Shown here in pieces: positions 23,752 to 36,239 of a stretch of 64,000 nt of DNA. The position numbers were made by a program, and so were the translations under genes. A model generated the notes under the pieces. That model searched no databases, was not told the DNA's origin, and saw only the letters and a list, made by a program, of their open reading frames with translations. Source of the DNA: Sphagnum magellanicum (taxonomy: Eukaryota > Streptophyta > Sphagnopsida > Sphagnales > Sphagnaceae); contig CM038914.1 in assembly GCA_021904315.1 (NCBI GenBank), forward strand, positions 9,920,001-9,984,000, read 5' to 3'. Position 1 is the stretch's first letter. Each line of letters starts with the position of its first letter.

Positions 23752-24475
23752 GCTAGTATGGTTTGGTTTTGCATTGTTCTTTTTTTAACCTTGGTTAGCT
23801 AGTATGGTTTTACATTATGCTTTTTTAACCTTGGTTAGCTAATATGGTTTACATTGTGCTTTTTTTGTAACCTTCGTTAGCTAGTATGGTTTTACATTAT
23901 GCTTTTTTAACCTTGGTTAGCTAATATGGTTTACATTGTGCTTTTTTTGTAACCTTCGTTAGCTAGTATGGTTTTACATTATGCTTTTTTAACCTTGGTT
24001 AGCTAATATGGTTTACATTGTGCTTTTTTTGTAACCTTCGTTAGCTAGTGTGGTTTTACATTATGCTTTTTTAACCTTGGTTAGCTAATATGGTTTACAT
24101 TGTGCTTTTTTTGTAACCTTCGTTAGCTAGTATGGTTTTACATTATGCTTTTTTAACCTTGGTTAGCTAATATGGTTTACATTGTGCTTTTTTTGTAACC
24201 TTCGTTAGCTAGTATGGTTTTACATTATGCTTTTTTAACCTTGGTTAGCTAATATGGTTTACATTGTGCTTTTTTTGTAACCTTCGTTAGCTAGTATGGT
24301 TTTACATTATGCTTTTTTAACCTTGGTTAGCTAATATGGTTTACATTGTGCTTTTTTTGTAACCTTCGTTAGCTAGTATGGTTTTACATTATGCTTTTTT
24401 AACCTTGGTTAGCTAATATGGTTTACATTGTGCTTTTTTTGTAACCTTCGTTAGCTAGTATGGTTTACATCATGC
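23752..24475. repeat. 82-bp satellite made of two 40/42-bp half units
   Basis: About eight near-identical 82-bp units. Each holds a half unit TTAGCTAGTATGGTTTTACA..AACCTTGG and a half unit TTAGCTAATATGGTTTACAT..GTAACCTTCG. The CCTTCG junctions fall at 23873, 23955, 24037, 24119, 24201, 24283, 24365 and 24447, exactly 82 apart. The first partial unit (23752-23790) is diverged. The internal units are almost identical, so the array expanded recently. It is non-coding. Confidence 0.95.
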
Positions 24476-27400
24476 TTTTTCAGCCTTAGCTCTTGTCTTT
24501 TTCCTTTTGTCCATTCTGTTTATCTTGTCTTGTTGTCTTCTTGGAATAAAGTTGGGTAGGTTTACATTATAAACCTCTTGCCTGAAGTGAGTTGTCTTTG
24601 GGAGTGAGTTCTCATCTCTAGGTAGCCCTTTGGGTGGCTTTGGGTGAACTGGCACCTACTCTGGTACCATGGTTAAACTCTGTTCTTCTTCTTCTTCTTT
24701 TTATGTTTTAAAAACATTTATAGATATCCCATTCCTAGACTAAACCAGGGTTCCTGTGTAGTCCAAATTTAAAATTAGAATTCAAATTAAAATCTATTTA
24801 TTAACTCTAGATTTGTTTGCAATCACCTACTATTTAAGGTGTGTTCACATTTGGTGTTAGGTACTTTAGTGTTGAGTCCCCTAACTAACACCATGCTAAC
24901 TAGTCATTTAGGACTTAAACCTACTTACCATGAAAATTTTATGTTAAGCTAACATTCACTTAACATTAAGTTACTGCCCATTTAACAATGGGTGCCACTT
25001 AGGATGCCACCTAGATTTTCATTTAACACTGACTTAAACGTCAAGTGTGAATGTATCATAATTCTGATACAGAATATTGGGTGAACATAGTAACCCTAAA
25101 CCCGTTTCAGCTTTGCAGGGTTTTAAGAGGAGGTTTAGGGTTTAGGCATACCCAACAGGACATGACAGGGGGATGTGGCCTTCCTTCTGTATGGACTTTT
25201 CCAAATTGATGTATTAGAGAGAGACTGTTTTGGCTGGCTCTTAGAATCTAGCTCAATGTCCGACATTAAAATTCAAGGCAGCAAAACACATCAACACACA
25301 CAGAAGAAGACACTAAATAAATAAATACACCCTCCCCACCCCGCCCCCCCCCCGCCGCCCCCAACCTCCTCCCCTAACAAGCTCTGGTCCGAGTGTCCCA
25401 TAACCACTCACCACCAGGACTAAATAAGAGTCTACACCACTTCTACCAACAATATGTACCTTAAATGAATGGTGACATTGGTGGTAGACATGAATATCCT
25501 CGTCAGTAGGCCGGTTCAGCACCAAGGTGCCTAATAATTATTTTATTTCTTTTTTTTTTGCCAGCTATGTTCAGCCATAATTTTTTTTACAAAATATATC
25601 ATTTGCCATTATACTAAATAATGAAGCTATTGTGCTTTGAGAGATTGTTTTACATTGTAAGGCACATATTTTTTCAGAATTTTTTTGGCAATTTCAGGAT
25701 TAATTAGTGCCTAACCAGCCTAGATACCACGGTGCATAAAACATTACTAACCCACATCTCTCCCCACCGCCCAAAATAAAAGATTTACAGAGAAATTAGC
25801 ACTCTCCATAATGTTTGTATATACCAATAAAAAGAGTCTCAATTGCAAAACAACAACAAAATTGAACTTTGAGATGCACCCACACAAGTAAATTAGTGGA
25901 ACTAATTTTCTAACAACAGGTATGCTGCCCTCATGCAAGCACATTTTGTGAAGGAAAATAAAGAATCTCTTGGAATTTTATTTTTTTATTTTTTTATTTT
26001 TTTTGAAATGGAGTCTTCAGAATTAATTTATTAATTATTCGACAGACATGTGTTGAAGCTGCCCCTGTACTACCACTACTATGGCATTGGATTTTGACCG
26101 TTTGCCAATAAGCCAAGCTTGTTCCGGATGAGATGCAGACTGCAGAAATTGGTCCCTATTATTAATTGAGAAGCCGTGTATTTTTGTCATCATTTTTTCT
26201 CTTCTTGTCTTCAAGCCCCACCTTGTGATTCTTGTTTATTCAGAGGTAAGGGGGGGGGGGGGGGGGGGTGGTAGTGAGGTGGGTCAGTTGGATGGATGGA
26301 TGTTCTGAGAATTCTGCTGATTTTTGCTTGTCCATTTGTGCACGGTCACTGACTGACAAAGTATTTTTTGTCAGGAGTGCAAAGCAAAAGGAAAAATTAA
26401 TAACATTCTTCCCAACCAACACAATTCACCCCCCAGGGCAAAACCCATGAACAATTTTATTTTTTTAAATATTCAAATTTTCCATGAATGAATGAACTAA
26501 TGGAACCATAGGGAGGGATAACTTAACGATTTTCTTCCTCTAAGTATTTAGGGGTTAGGGTTTGGGCTTAAACCCTAAACCCAATCCTCCCATCTCCAAA
26601 CCTGTATCCTTCTATTTCGTGCATGCGGGTTCGGGGAGTAGTTATGTCATTAACAACTGAAAAGGAATGAAATCAATCTGACTTGGGCAGGGATGCAGTT
26701 CAATTGTGCATTTCCGGCCTCGGTGTCTAGGCTGTAAATGCCCTGCTCCCAGGGCTTTGCCCTCCACATTCTACTTCGTCAGAACAGCTCTAGAAGGTCA
26801 TTAAAACATTTTGTAACTTATTATTATTGTACCCAAAACCTAACAATCAACAGTTTCTGTCGAAATAATTAAATTTTTCCACAACTAATCATTTCAACAG
26901 AAACAATTAATTATTCACACAATTATTATTTTTTAATGGTATAACTGAGCTTGGGATGCTTCTAGACTTGAGTACTTTGTGTTTTCCTTACCTTTCGATG
27001 TTTTCTTCTTGTAATAAAGTTTGTCAGGTTCATATATGGTTATCAAAAAGTTATTGGAAAATCACTATGGCTTATAAGGGACTGAATTAAGCAAACCCTT
27101 TTATTATTATTTCATTGGTTGAAGGATGAAAAAGTATAGTGATTTCATACTATTGCAGTCTTTCGCACAGACTTCCTCAATACTTTTTTGCATCCTTGTA
27201 TTTTAAGAATTTTCAACCTTATGGTGAAGGATGAGAGAAGTAGAATGATCCTGTACTATGGCTTGAACTTGCCACCTTGTAATTAGTTGTTGCACATGAT
27301 TCACTCCACTTCACAAACACACAATTCCCTATCTATTGGTAATAAACTAGTGTTCATGGATGTTGGTCTTTAGCTTGTGAACCCCCTAGCCTCGCCCCCT

Positions 27401-28631
27401 CCCTGAACCCATCTTCTCTCATCTTGAACTTTGTTGGCCCTATCTTTCCAACTCACTACCTTGCTCCATCGGTCAAGCAAATATGCTCAATATGCTCCCT
27501 TTAGACCCCTCTATTTGTTTTTCTCATTGTTCTTGTTTCATTTTTGTGTGTTCTTTCTCCCTTCTTTTAATGGTGTACAATTTGGGAGATAGTGCAATAT
27601 ATTTCTCTCTTTCTAGTAGGTACATTTCACATAAAGCCTTTGATTTTATTTTTTTCATATTGTTCTTGATGTTGTGTTGATGTTATGGTATGTTTTGCTT
27701 TCCAAGGAAGTCACAATTGTCATTAACATTGCCTTTCTTTTCCCCCTAATTGTTTACATTCCCCTTCTAAAGAATTCTTATTATTTTGTATTTTTTTTCC
27801 TTCTTTTTTACTTCTACTTTTTCCTATTACATAACAATAGTGTTTTACCTCCATTGAAAGCAATAATAAACTATAGCCAAGCAAGTTAGTTTGATATACA
27901 TGAATATATTTCACTAAGTTGGATAAAAATGAACCATATAAATGGATATAATGAAGTGGAATTTTCTTATTTACATGGATGAATCTTATGTTAACTTGGT
28001 GAATAATTAATCCAAATTGATGAGTTTCAATTGATTAATTTTATTTTTAGTGGATGTAAATTAAATGGATGAATTTTAGCCATATTTATTATAATCGTGA
28101 AAATCAACGTTGGATAAATAATCAATTCAACTGCACCCTAAATGAACCTAATGGGAATGGATAAATTAAACTCATATTAACAACAAATCCTAAGTTGGTT
28201 GATGAATTTCATCAAGCTTAGATGTTATATTATGATTGACAAAAATTGATTAAAAAAATTAATGGACTCAATTCATTTTCATAAAATAATTGAGGGTGTG
28301 GATGAATATTTATTTTATTTTATTTTATTATTTCATTTTATTTTCATTCTATCAACCTGAAAAATATGATTTTGACACATACACAAAAATCTTGTGAAAA
28401 AAATGGTCTTAATTTGCAATATTTCAAAGCTAAAAAACTAAAATCATCTCATTTTTACAACATGTTCCAAGTGGTAGACAAAATGTAAAAGTATAATTTT
28501 TTTTCTATTTTCATATATGGTGCATAGATGAATTTAATTAAATCTTCTTGTGAATGATCACTAGTTCAACTACATCAAAAAAAATTTGAAAATGAAACCA
28601 TGGTGTGGATGGTTTAAAATTTTGATGGATT
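24476..28631. other. Intergenic; telobox-like motifs, poly-G and poly-C tracts
   Basis: AACCCTAAACCC near 25091 with GGTTTAGGGTTTAGG near 25131, and GGTTAGGGTTTGGGC followed by AAACCCTAAACCC near 26552-26580, are inverted telobox-like pairs. A C-rich stretch lies at 25330-25377 and a G run of about 20 at 26249-26268. GACAGACATGTGTTGAAGCT at 26042 matches 17811. I see no gene. The 27.4-27.9 kb open frames are T-rich and unsupported. Confidence 0.45.
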
Positions 28632-28916
28632 TGTTGAGGACCAATAGGAACTTAGCTAATCAAATGAATTTGACATACAACTAATTATGTATGGACCTAC
28701 TATATATTGATCTTGAGGTCTAATGGTCTATTATAAAATAGAAATTAAAAACTTGAAATATTAATATCCATGATAATAATAATAAATAATCTATGATGTG
28801 GTCGTTCAATGGTTACCCATAGTTGCCTCAATACAAGTACATAAATAATATACTCAATAGTTCACAAAAGATTTCTAACAACTAGTGAGTCTTAGTTATT
28901 AATATGAGCATCAACA
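28632..28916 (-). repeat. Copia 3' LTR
   Basis: Has inverted ends TGTTGA/TCAACA. On the minus strand it is immediately preceded by the purine tract at 28917-28927. Shared blocks with the upper LTR include ACTAATTATGTATGGACCTA, TGGTCTATTATAAAA and TTGCCTCAATACAAGTACAT. By eye the two LTRs differ at a large share of positions, so the insertion is old. Confidence 0.8.
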
Positions 28917-29352
28917 TCTCCCCTTGGGTTTTTGAAATGAATATGATAGTTTCACAATTGCAAGCCATGGCTAATGAAGGAGTGGATTGCTTCACCATCT
29001 AAGACACATTACTTTTGGTTTTCTAAACATTTTGTCTTTTGTGTAAGAAGATAAACAAGTGAATTTTTTCATGGATATGTTTTAAACTTGAAACCATGTG
29101 TTAAAATGAAATATTGTTTATTTTGTGCTAAGGCACAAATGGAATACTTTTACATCAACTCTAAAATTAGATTGTTGAGTAAATGTGTTTTTTAAACCCA
29201 AAACAAGATTATGATATTCCAAATGGGTGAAGTTGATTAGTTGTAATTGCTTCCTCTTCCAAATGAGTTGGTTCTACAACATAATTGTCACAACCCTAAC
29301 CTTGGGCTTATAACCAAGGTTGAAATGCTACAAGAAATGGGCCCAATAGCAA

Positions 29353-31080
29353 TGTTAGAACATAAAGTGAGGGTAACATGCCCTCACATGAGGTGGGAGG
29401 CTTATTGGAAACAAAAGGAGGCATGCTTAAAACTTTTTTAATGAATTTCCAATTTGGGAGTTGGGAGCCCAAAAATATTCAAAGGCAATTTGGGGAATCA
29501 AATTGTTTTCAAATTAGGATAAATTTTAGCTCGTTGAAATGATCTTTAAATGAGTTTCAAAATAGTGGGATCACATTATTAAAAAAACCCTATTTTGAAG
29601 GAATAATGATGTTCCAAAGATGCAAAATGTTATGTGTTCCAATTTTGGGAATTCATTTTGGGACTTTTGAAAATTTTAGCCATTTCAATTTTCAATATAA
29701 TTTCCACAAAAAAACCCATAATATACAATAGGAGAAGAAGTGATGCTTATTCCCAAGTGTGGGCCATGTAAATTTACAGTGAATTTGAAGCAAATTCATC
29801 ACCCAATGTTGGCTCAATTTGCACTAACCACTTGCCTTGTTTGGCTTGTGCAAGTGAATTCACCAAAAGGTGCCTATGAATGTCACCTCATCTTAGCTAT
29901 TCCCATCCTAAAACTCTTGCACAACTCTCTTGCCTTGGTGTATGGATTTATTTTTTTTAATTGATTTTTTTTCTTTCTATTGATCTCACCTTGTGAAGTT
30001 AACATGAATTCCTCAAGAAATAACATGATTAATTTCCAATTCTCCTATACTCACAAGTTTTCTTTAATTGAATGGAGTCTAACAATATTGTGTTTGGTGT
30101 GATCATGGAATATATGATTTTTAAAATAAATAAATTATACTTTAGTTCTTTATTGCAACCTAAACATTAGGTTTGTGACTAAATGTGGAGTGCAAGGGCA
30201 CATGAAGCCAAAAAAGTGTGTTCAAAAGTGAAACACATTCTCACAAGCGAGGGAAAATGCAAGAAATTGAACCCAATGACTTTCAAGTGCACTCTCATTT
30301 TGAAAGTTGCATTCATGTGAGAGTCCCAAAAATATTCAAAGCCTTGGTTAAAAAGGTAAACAAATGCAAATTTGGGCCCCAAGATATCGTTAGAATTTTT
30401 TTTAAATGTAGATGCCTAAAGTGCCCTCGCATTGTTCATTTAAATTTGAAATGCATGAGTTATGATCAAAAGAAAGGTCGGGAATCAAATTGGGACTCCC
30501 AACCACAAATCCCTTTAGAATAAGGGTCAAATCATCTCTATTTGGGGTGTGCAATACACCATTGGAAAATATGTCTTTGAAGACTATAAAATATTACCCT
30601 TGCATGCTTAATTTGAAAAAAATACGAGTGTCCACAATTTCAAGACAATAAGAGTACCAATTTTGGGACTCCCATTTAAGAGTTTCGTGAAAAAATGCCA
30701 TTTGGATGTAACCCCTGTAGAAAGTCACAAAATATACTACAGGAAGTGGAGTGGTGCCTCCTCCTAAAGGTTGTGGGTCATGTAAAGCTTATGCTTGAGG
30801 TTGTCCTATTAAATCTACCACATCATTTGCATTCAACTTACATTAACCGCCATCTCTCCTTGGTTGTGCAAGTTGATTTCATCTTGAGCTCTTGCTTGTG
30901 AATTTTCAACAGTCCCATTTTGGAGCTCCAACACGCCCTCCTACCCCAAAAATGTTATGAGTTAGGAGCGTGCCTCGACTTCTTTTTTTTCCACTATTTC
31001 ATTATAGGACCTACATTTGGGTCTCTTAAGGAGTTTAAAGGCACGTCATTCTCGCACCTCAATGTTGTTGGTTATATTTC
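29353..31080 (+). repeat. Dispersed repeat R1, two decayed copies in tandem
   Basis: 29353-29965 and 30176-31080 both align with the better preserved copy at 57633-58450. Shared landmarks are TGTTAGAA..GTGAGGG..CCCTCACA at the start, TGGGACTCCC, GCCATTTGGATGTA, the AAATATACTA/GAGTATACTA block, GTGGGTCATGTAAAG, TGGAGCTCCAACACGCCC and GCGTGCCTCGACT. Where the copies differ, the 57-kb copy often has C or G and these have T or A, as expected from loss of methylated cytosine. There is no coding capacity. It could be an LTR or a fragment of a larger element. Confidence 0.7.
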
Positions 31081-31584
31081 ATCAATTATATATAATTATG
31101 AACAAACTACATCAACCAAACTACTTTTATATTGTCAATCATCACCATGTATTTAACCTCTATTGATGACATAACAATACAAGGTTATTTCATGTTGCCC
31201 CAAGTTAGTCAATTATTAAATTTGAATTAGATATACCATTAAAATCCATGGTTTTAAAAATTGATTGCCTTGTCCACCTTGACTAATGAACATGTTCATT
31301 TTAACTAAAGACACAAGGCCTAAATGACATGTGTATTTTTTTACTATTGAATTTGATTAAAATAACTTATTTAATTATTTATCAAATGAACATCTAGTCA
31401 AGTTGAACAAAAAAATTGACCACCTTGGTTAAAATGGCCAATGCATTTTAATCAAGTGAAACATATAATCAAATTGGACAAAGAAAATGACATTTTTGGT
31501 CAAAATGACCAATGGTCTCTTAATTGAATTGGACACCCTATGTTAATTAATAAGCCAAGTTAGTTGGCTATTACCTAAGTTATG

Positions 31585-31760
31585 TAAGTGCTTAAATTTA
31601 CCTACCTACCTACTTAGGCTTACCTACCTAATTATTTAACTACTACCTAGGTTAGATATGTAGCTTAAATTTACTTATTAACTTATGTACCTAGGCATAC
31701 CTACCTAGCTACCTAACTATTGTCTAAGTTAGGTAGGTAAACATGAACAGATAAGTAACC
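31585..31760. repeat. ACCTACCTA-type array, left flank of hAT copy 2
   Basis: Degenerate TTACCTACCTACC, CTACCTAGCTACC and AGGTAGGTAAAC units of the same kind as at 290-790. They lie just outside the left end of the hAT element at 31789. Confidence 0.75.
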
Positions 31761-31788
31761 AAGGTTGATATAGTTACATAGTTATTAC

Positions 31789-34700
31789 TAATGTTGGGTG
31801 GGTATCAAAAAAATTTGAAAACCAAACAAGGTTTCAAGCCAATTCTTAGTTTGAAACCTTTAAGCTAGGCATCACATTGAATGATGACCTTTATAAAACC
31901 TAATTGTGAGAACCAAGCTTTTGAAACCCTGATCAAATGTATATTTAAATTTTATTGAAATCCTACTGAGATATTAAAAAAAACAAAGTCAAGGTTTCAA
32001 GGTTTAAAAATAATTAAATAGTTAGTAATCAATAGGGTGTAATGTTTTGTTAATAGTTAATAGTTAGTTGAGGTTTTAGTTAGGTTTAAGGTTTAGCAAA
32101 TAAGCGGTGTCACTTGTTGCTTGATCTAAAACAAATGTTTCCAAACATTTTTTTCATTGTGTGTGAGTTTGTTTTGCTCTCTTCTTTGATTATTGTTTAA
32201 ATTAATTCACTTAATTAGTTGGAACTTGCTTAATAGTTGTTTTGCTTTAGTCCTTGCTTGGCATTTCTTGCTTGAACTATTGTTGTTATTCAAGCTCTTA
32301 CTACTCCTTTTGCTTAATGTTGCTACTATTCCTTGCTCGACATTATTAATCCTTTCGTTTGATGTGGTTGTTACTTTTGCTCGACATAACTACTCCTCTT
32401 GTTTGATGTCGTTACTCCTCTTGCTTGACACTGCTATTATTCTTTGTTCAACACCACTACTCCTTTTGCCCAATGTCATTGCTCTTCTTATTCAACACCA
32501 TTGCTCCTCTTCCTCGACATTGTTACTTTTATGTTCATTCATCTTCGATGCGACTTGCTCAAATACTTTTCTGCTACACTCATGATGTTGTTGTTCCTTG
32601 CTCAACATTGCTGCTTTTGTTACTTTTGTTTCAAATTGGTATTCCTCCCCTTTAGTTTTTGTAGGTGTGGGAAAAGCTATCCAAATTCCTCATGCTAGAC
32701 TTGGAAGGTGAATTTTTCCTTTCAATTTTTGTTTGTTGATGAATTTTTTTAAGTATCCATGTTTTTGGGAAATGTTGGTTGATAATGTGTTTGTTTGTTA
32801 TGTGTAGGAATTATTTGGACATTGTACATTTAATTATACACATTGCATTTCACTTTTACATTTCATTTTCATAATTGTATTGTGTAAATTTTCAACACAT
32901 TGCATCTTTTTTTAATTTATTTTTCAGTCACTTGTAAATGTTTAGGTTAATTTTCTAATAGGTGGCAAAATCTTATTTGGCAAAAAAATACTTATTTCTA
33001 ATTTCTCCTTTAGGGAAATTAATATTATAATAGAAAATGGGGGAGTCATGTCAAAGTGAAATTTTAATTTTTGATTGAAGAAAACGAGACCAATGAAAAT
33101 GAAATGAACATTGAAAAACATGTGGAAAGAGTAGAAAGTGAAAATGTGCAAATAAAAATAAATAGAGTTGAAGAAAATGGGGAACAAATAATGAAGAAAA
33201 GTTTGCAAAATTACATATTCAAAGAAAAAATTGGATAGGCCATAACATAGATTCTTTATGTTGGGCATTCTATTATGTGAATGACGGGAAAGAGGTTGAA
33301 ACTAGATCCCATCAAATCATGAAATGTATTATATGTTATGATAATTATGTAAATATTTTTAATCAAATAATTAAAGAAAGAAAAAAATTAATAACCTATT
33401 ATAAAATTTATGGTATAACTGTTCTAAAGAAACATGTAGATGCAAATCATTCTATAATTGCAAATAAATTTGAAGAAGAAATTAACAATGAAATAATAAG
33501 AAGTGTTGAAAAACAACCTACAAATAAAAGGCCAAATGTCCTAGCAAGTGCAATATCTTCTTTTTTTCCATAAAAGAACCTTTCAAAAAGGATGATGTGC
33601 AACAAAAAGACTTTTTACAAGACCTTGGCCTTTTGATTGTGAAAAGAAACTTACCATTGCAATTTGTTGAAAATGTATGGTTTGAGTGTTCAATATTACA
33701 TTTCTCTCCTATAGTTGTGTTCCCTTTTATAAAAAAAAAATCACAACAAATATGACCTAACTTGGAGAAAACGAAACAAATATATGTTTTGCCAAAATTA
33801 ACAAATTGTATTTTTGCCATGGCAAGCTTTAACTTGTGGATGTCAAAGGGTGCGCATGATATATTTGCTTTTGTTATAAATTTTTTAGGATTTGATTGGC
33901 AACCCAAACATGTAACTATTGGTTTGTTTGAGTATAGAAATTACTAGGTAAACATTAACCAACAATTTTACAAAATTACTTGATCAATATGGGTTAAGAA
34001 ACAAAATCATTGTCTATGTTAAGGATGAGGGGTCAAATTTAAATACTATGAAAATTACCGAGAAATTTGTTGTAAAATGTGAAGTTTTTGGTTTAGATGA
34101 AAGTTTTCAAAGTTCTTGTTTTGGCCATGCTTTTTCCAAAGCATGTCAATATGCTACTACTAACAAAAAAGTTTACATGAATTTCAAGTTTGTTTCAATC
34201 AAGTCTCCCCAGTTAAATTTGCAAAAATGCATAATTTGACTTAAATTTTTTGGAAAGAATGGAACAAGGTTTGTTCAAATTCAAAATTGCCTCCAAGAAA
34301 TTAAATGCCCCAGTGAAGACAAGGTGATTATTTAATCTATTGATTTTATTTTTCCATAATTATTGTCTTTTTTATTTCTTATTGATTTGTTCTAATTGAA
34401 TTTTCTAACATTGTATTTTAAAATTTGATTGCAGATTTGCCGACAAAATTGTTATGTTTTAGGAAGCCTTAAAATTCAAAGATGTTATTTTTTTGTTATA
34501 ATAGGTAGAACATTTTATGAATAAGTGGAAGAATGCCTCCTATTCTTACTTGGCACATCTTTAAAATAATTGTGGATGTCTTATCTCATGTTGTGGCTAT
34601 TTATGTTATGAACCAATCTAGTAGCCACTGGTTACTTTCTGACGCATTATACTCTACCATTACTGTGTTTAAAATTTAGGGAAAAAATTACAAACCCATA

Positions 34701-35765
34701 TGCCCCAGCCAGTTTGATTGATGATGATTATAGGATAGCTTTTGAGTTATCTTTGTATGCTTCCAGCATCGAAAGAGAAGTTTGTGGTGTTTTGGATTCT
34801 TTTTTTTCTAAAGAAAATTTGAAAAAAAAAATTCACAACATGTTGTCTTTGATGCTAGACCTTAGATTCAAAAGTATTCGTTTAATATACCTTTTTTTTG
34901 TCTAAGAGGAAGGTGTAAGTATTGTGGATGAATATGATAGGAGAACTTTGTATCCTATGTTTTTGAAGTATTATCATCATTTGCATCCAATGACACAATT
35001 TGTTGGATGTATATATCAAACATGTGATGAAGATTCTAGTATGGATATTTTTCAATAGACTGAATCCACAAGTGAACCATCAAATGAACTTGTCATTAGG
35101 GATTTTCAAATGTTAACAAGTGGATCCCAAAAACATCAAGTGTCCTATTTAATGGTGGGGAAAACATGAAGCCATGTTTTCTACAATTGGTTTTTTGGCC
35201 CGTCAAATCTTTAGGCATTGTAGGGTCACAAATTGAAACAAAAAGAATTTTTTCTTTAGTGGGCATACTTACAAACCTAAAAAGATATTGATTACAATTT
35301 TAAAATCTTAGAACACTTGGCCAAGTGATCCTAGAAATGGATGAAAACCACCTTCCAATTTAATAGATAAAATCCAACTATATTTAGGATTTGAAGAAGA
35401 GTTAGAAGAATTTGAAGCCGCATTTGAACAAAATGAAATAGTGGACATATAAAATGTTGAAAAGAAAATTAAAAATTTTAACTTTTTTTGTGCAATTTTG
35501 TTATTTTAAACATTAAAAAAATTGAGATAAAAAAATTTATAATAACTAGTATGTGAAAATTGGTTTTGAAAATTAACCAATACAAAATGTCTAAGAACAA
35601 ACACTTTGACCGGGTGAAATTATTTTTTGCAAATTTTTGAAACCCTATTTGGGTCTTTAAAAGTTGAAAATGATTTTAAAAAAAAGAATTGGGTCATGTC
35701 GTTCAAAACAATCTAATACATGGACCGGACATTTCTCAAAAAAACTACAAAACCACCCAAGATTG
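31789..35765 (+). mobile_element. hAT DNA transposon with 8-bp target duplication
   Basis: Left end TAATGTTGGGTGG (31789-31801) and right end CCACCCAAGATTG (35753-35765) are inverted repeats matching at 11 of 13 positions. They are flanked by GTTATTAC (31781-31788) and GTTATTTC (35766-35773), an 8-bp target duplication with one mismatch. An 8-bp duplication, short terminal repeats and a length of 3977 bp fit the hAT superfamily, and the transposase relic inside supports it. The element sits within an ACCTA-type array (arrays at 31585-31760 and 35780-36110), itself inside the copia element. Confidence 0.85.
33277..35452 (+). pseudogene. hAT transposase with BED zinc finger (copy 2), broken
   Basis: A 98-codon open stretch at 33277-33573 has a BED-type finger (CIICYDN with HVDANH further on). 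After frame breaks come NVWFECSILHFSPIVVFPF, YVLPKLTNCIFAMASFNLWM and KGAHDIFAFVINFLGFDWQP (to about 33905), HVTIGLFE, IIVYVKDEGSNLNTMK (about 34000-34060), FGLDESFQSSCFGHAFSKAC (34090-34150), a later region around 34700-34905, and a C-terminal block near 35160-35280 (GFLARQIF..) matching the hAT dimerisation region. The acidic end EQNEIVDI stops at 35452. Several frameshifts and stops make it non-functional. Confidence 0.85.
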
Positions 35766-35779
35766 GTTATTTCCTAAGT

Positions 35780-36110
35780 TAAGTAAGTAGCCTAGGTCTA
35801 CCTACCTACCTCCCTACCTACATGTACTTACTTACTTACTTAGTTACTACCTAGGCTAAGTAAACATACCTAAATAAGTGGATAGTTTAGGCTATGTATT
35901 TACCTACATACTTACCTACTTACTATTTAAGTTGAATATATATAATTTAGGTCTACTTACCTACCTAGGTCCACCCACTTTATACATAGGTCTACTTATG
36001 CACCTACTCACCTTTTACCTCCTTTAACCTCCTTCACCTACTTATAATCTTACAACCTACCTACAAACCTACCTTCAACCTACTTATTAATAATCTAATT
36101 TTCTTCCTTT
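35780..36110. repeat. ACCTACC-type array, right flank of hAT copy 2
   Basis: Units such as GTCTACCTACCTACC, TTACTTACTTACTTAG and TTACCTACTTAC run from the right target duplication to about 36110. This is the continuation of the array at 31585-31760 that the hAT insertion split. Confidence 0.75.
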
Positions 36111-36167
36111 CTTACATGAATAATGATGTGAAATAAAAAAAACTTGACAAAATTTGTCACCTTTTGA

Positions 36168-36235
36168 AAGCGTAGCCCATTGGTAAAGACTTGGTTTATC
36201 ATTGTGCAAATGAAGGATTCAATTTTTAATACTTG
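36168..36235 (+). repeat. SINE-like tRNA-derived head (second copy)
   Basis: GCGTAGCCCATTGGTAAAG (A-box-like, about 36170-36188) is followed by GAAGGATTCAATTTTTAA (B-box-like, about 36213) and by ACTTGTAAATTATAGGACTA and TAAGTAGGTTAGGC. The order and the trailing GTAGGT sequence resemble the minus-strand head at 140-212. Confidence 0.4.
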
Positions 36236-36239
36236 TAAA

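Noticed and set aside
23752..24475. CRISPR-like regular repeat
   Set aside because: The half units are contiguous with no unique spacers, and this is a eukaryotic nuclear region. It is a satellite.
26249..26268. Poly-G run as a functional G-quadruplex
   Set aside because: A single homopolymer run in intergenic DNA; it may also be an assembly or sequencing length artefact.
27483..27889. Hydrophobic open frames around 27.5-27.9 kb as membrane proteins
   Set aside because: T-rich DNA gives Phe/Leu-rich translations by composition alone. There is no start context, splice support or conserved motif.
36168..36235. Functional tRNA gene
   Set aside because: A- and B-box-like segments are present, but the acceptor and anticodon stems do not form. 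It is better described as a SINE-like head.
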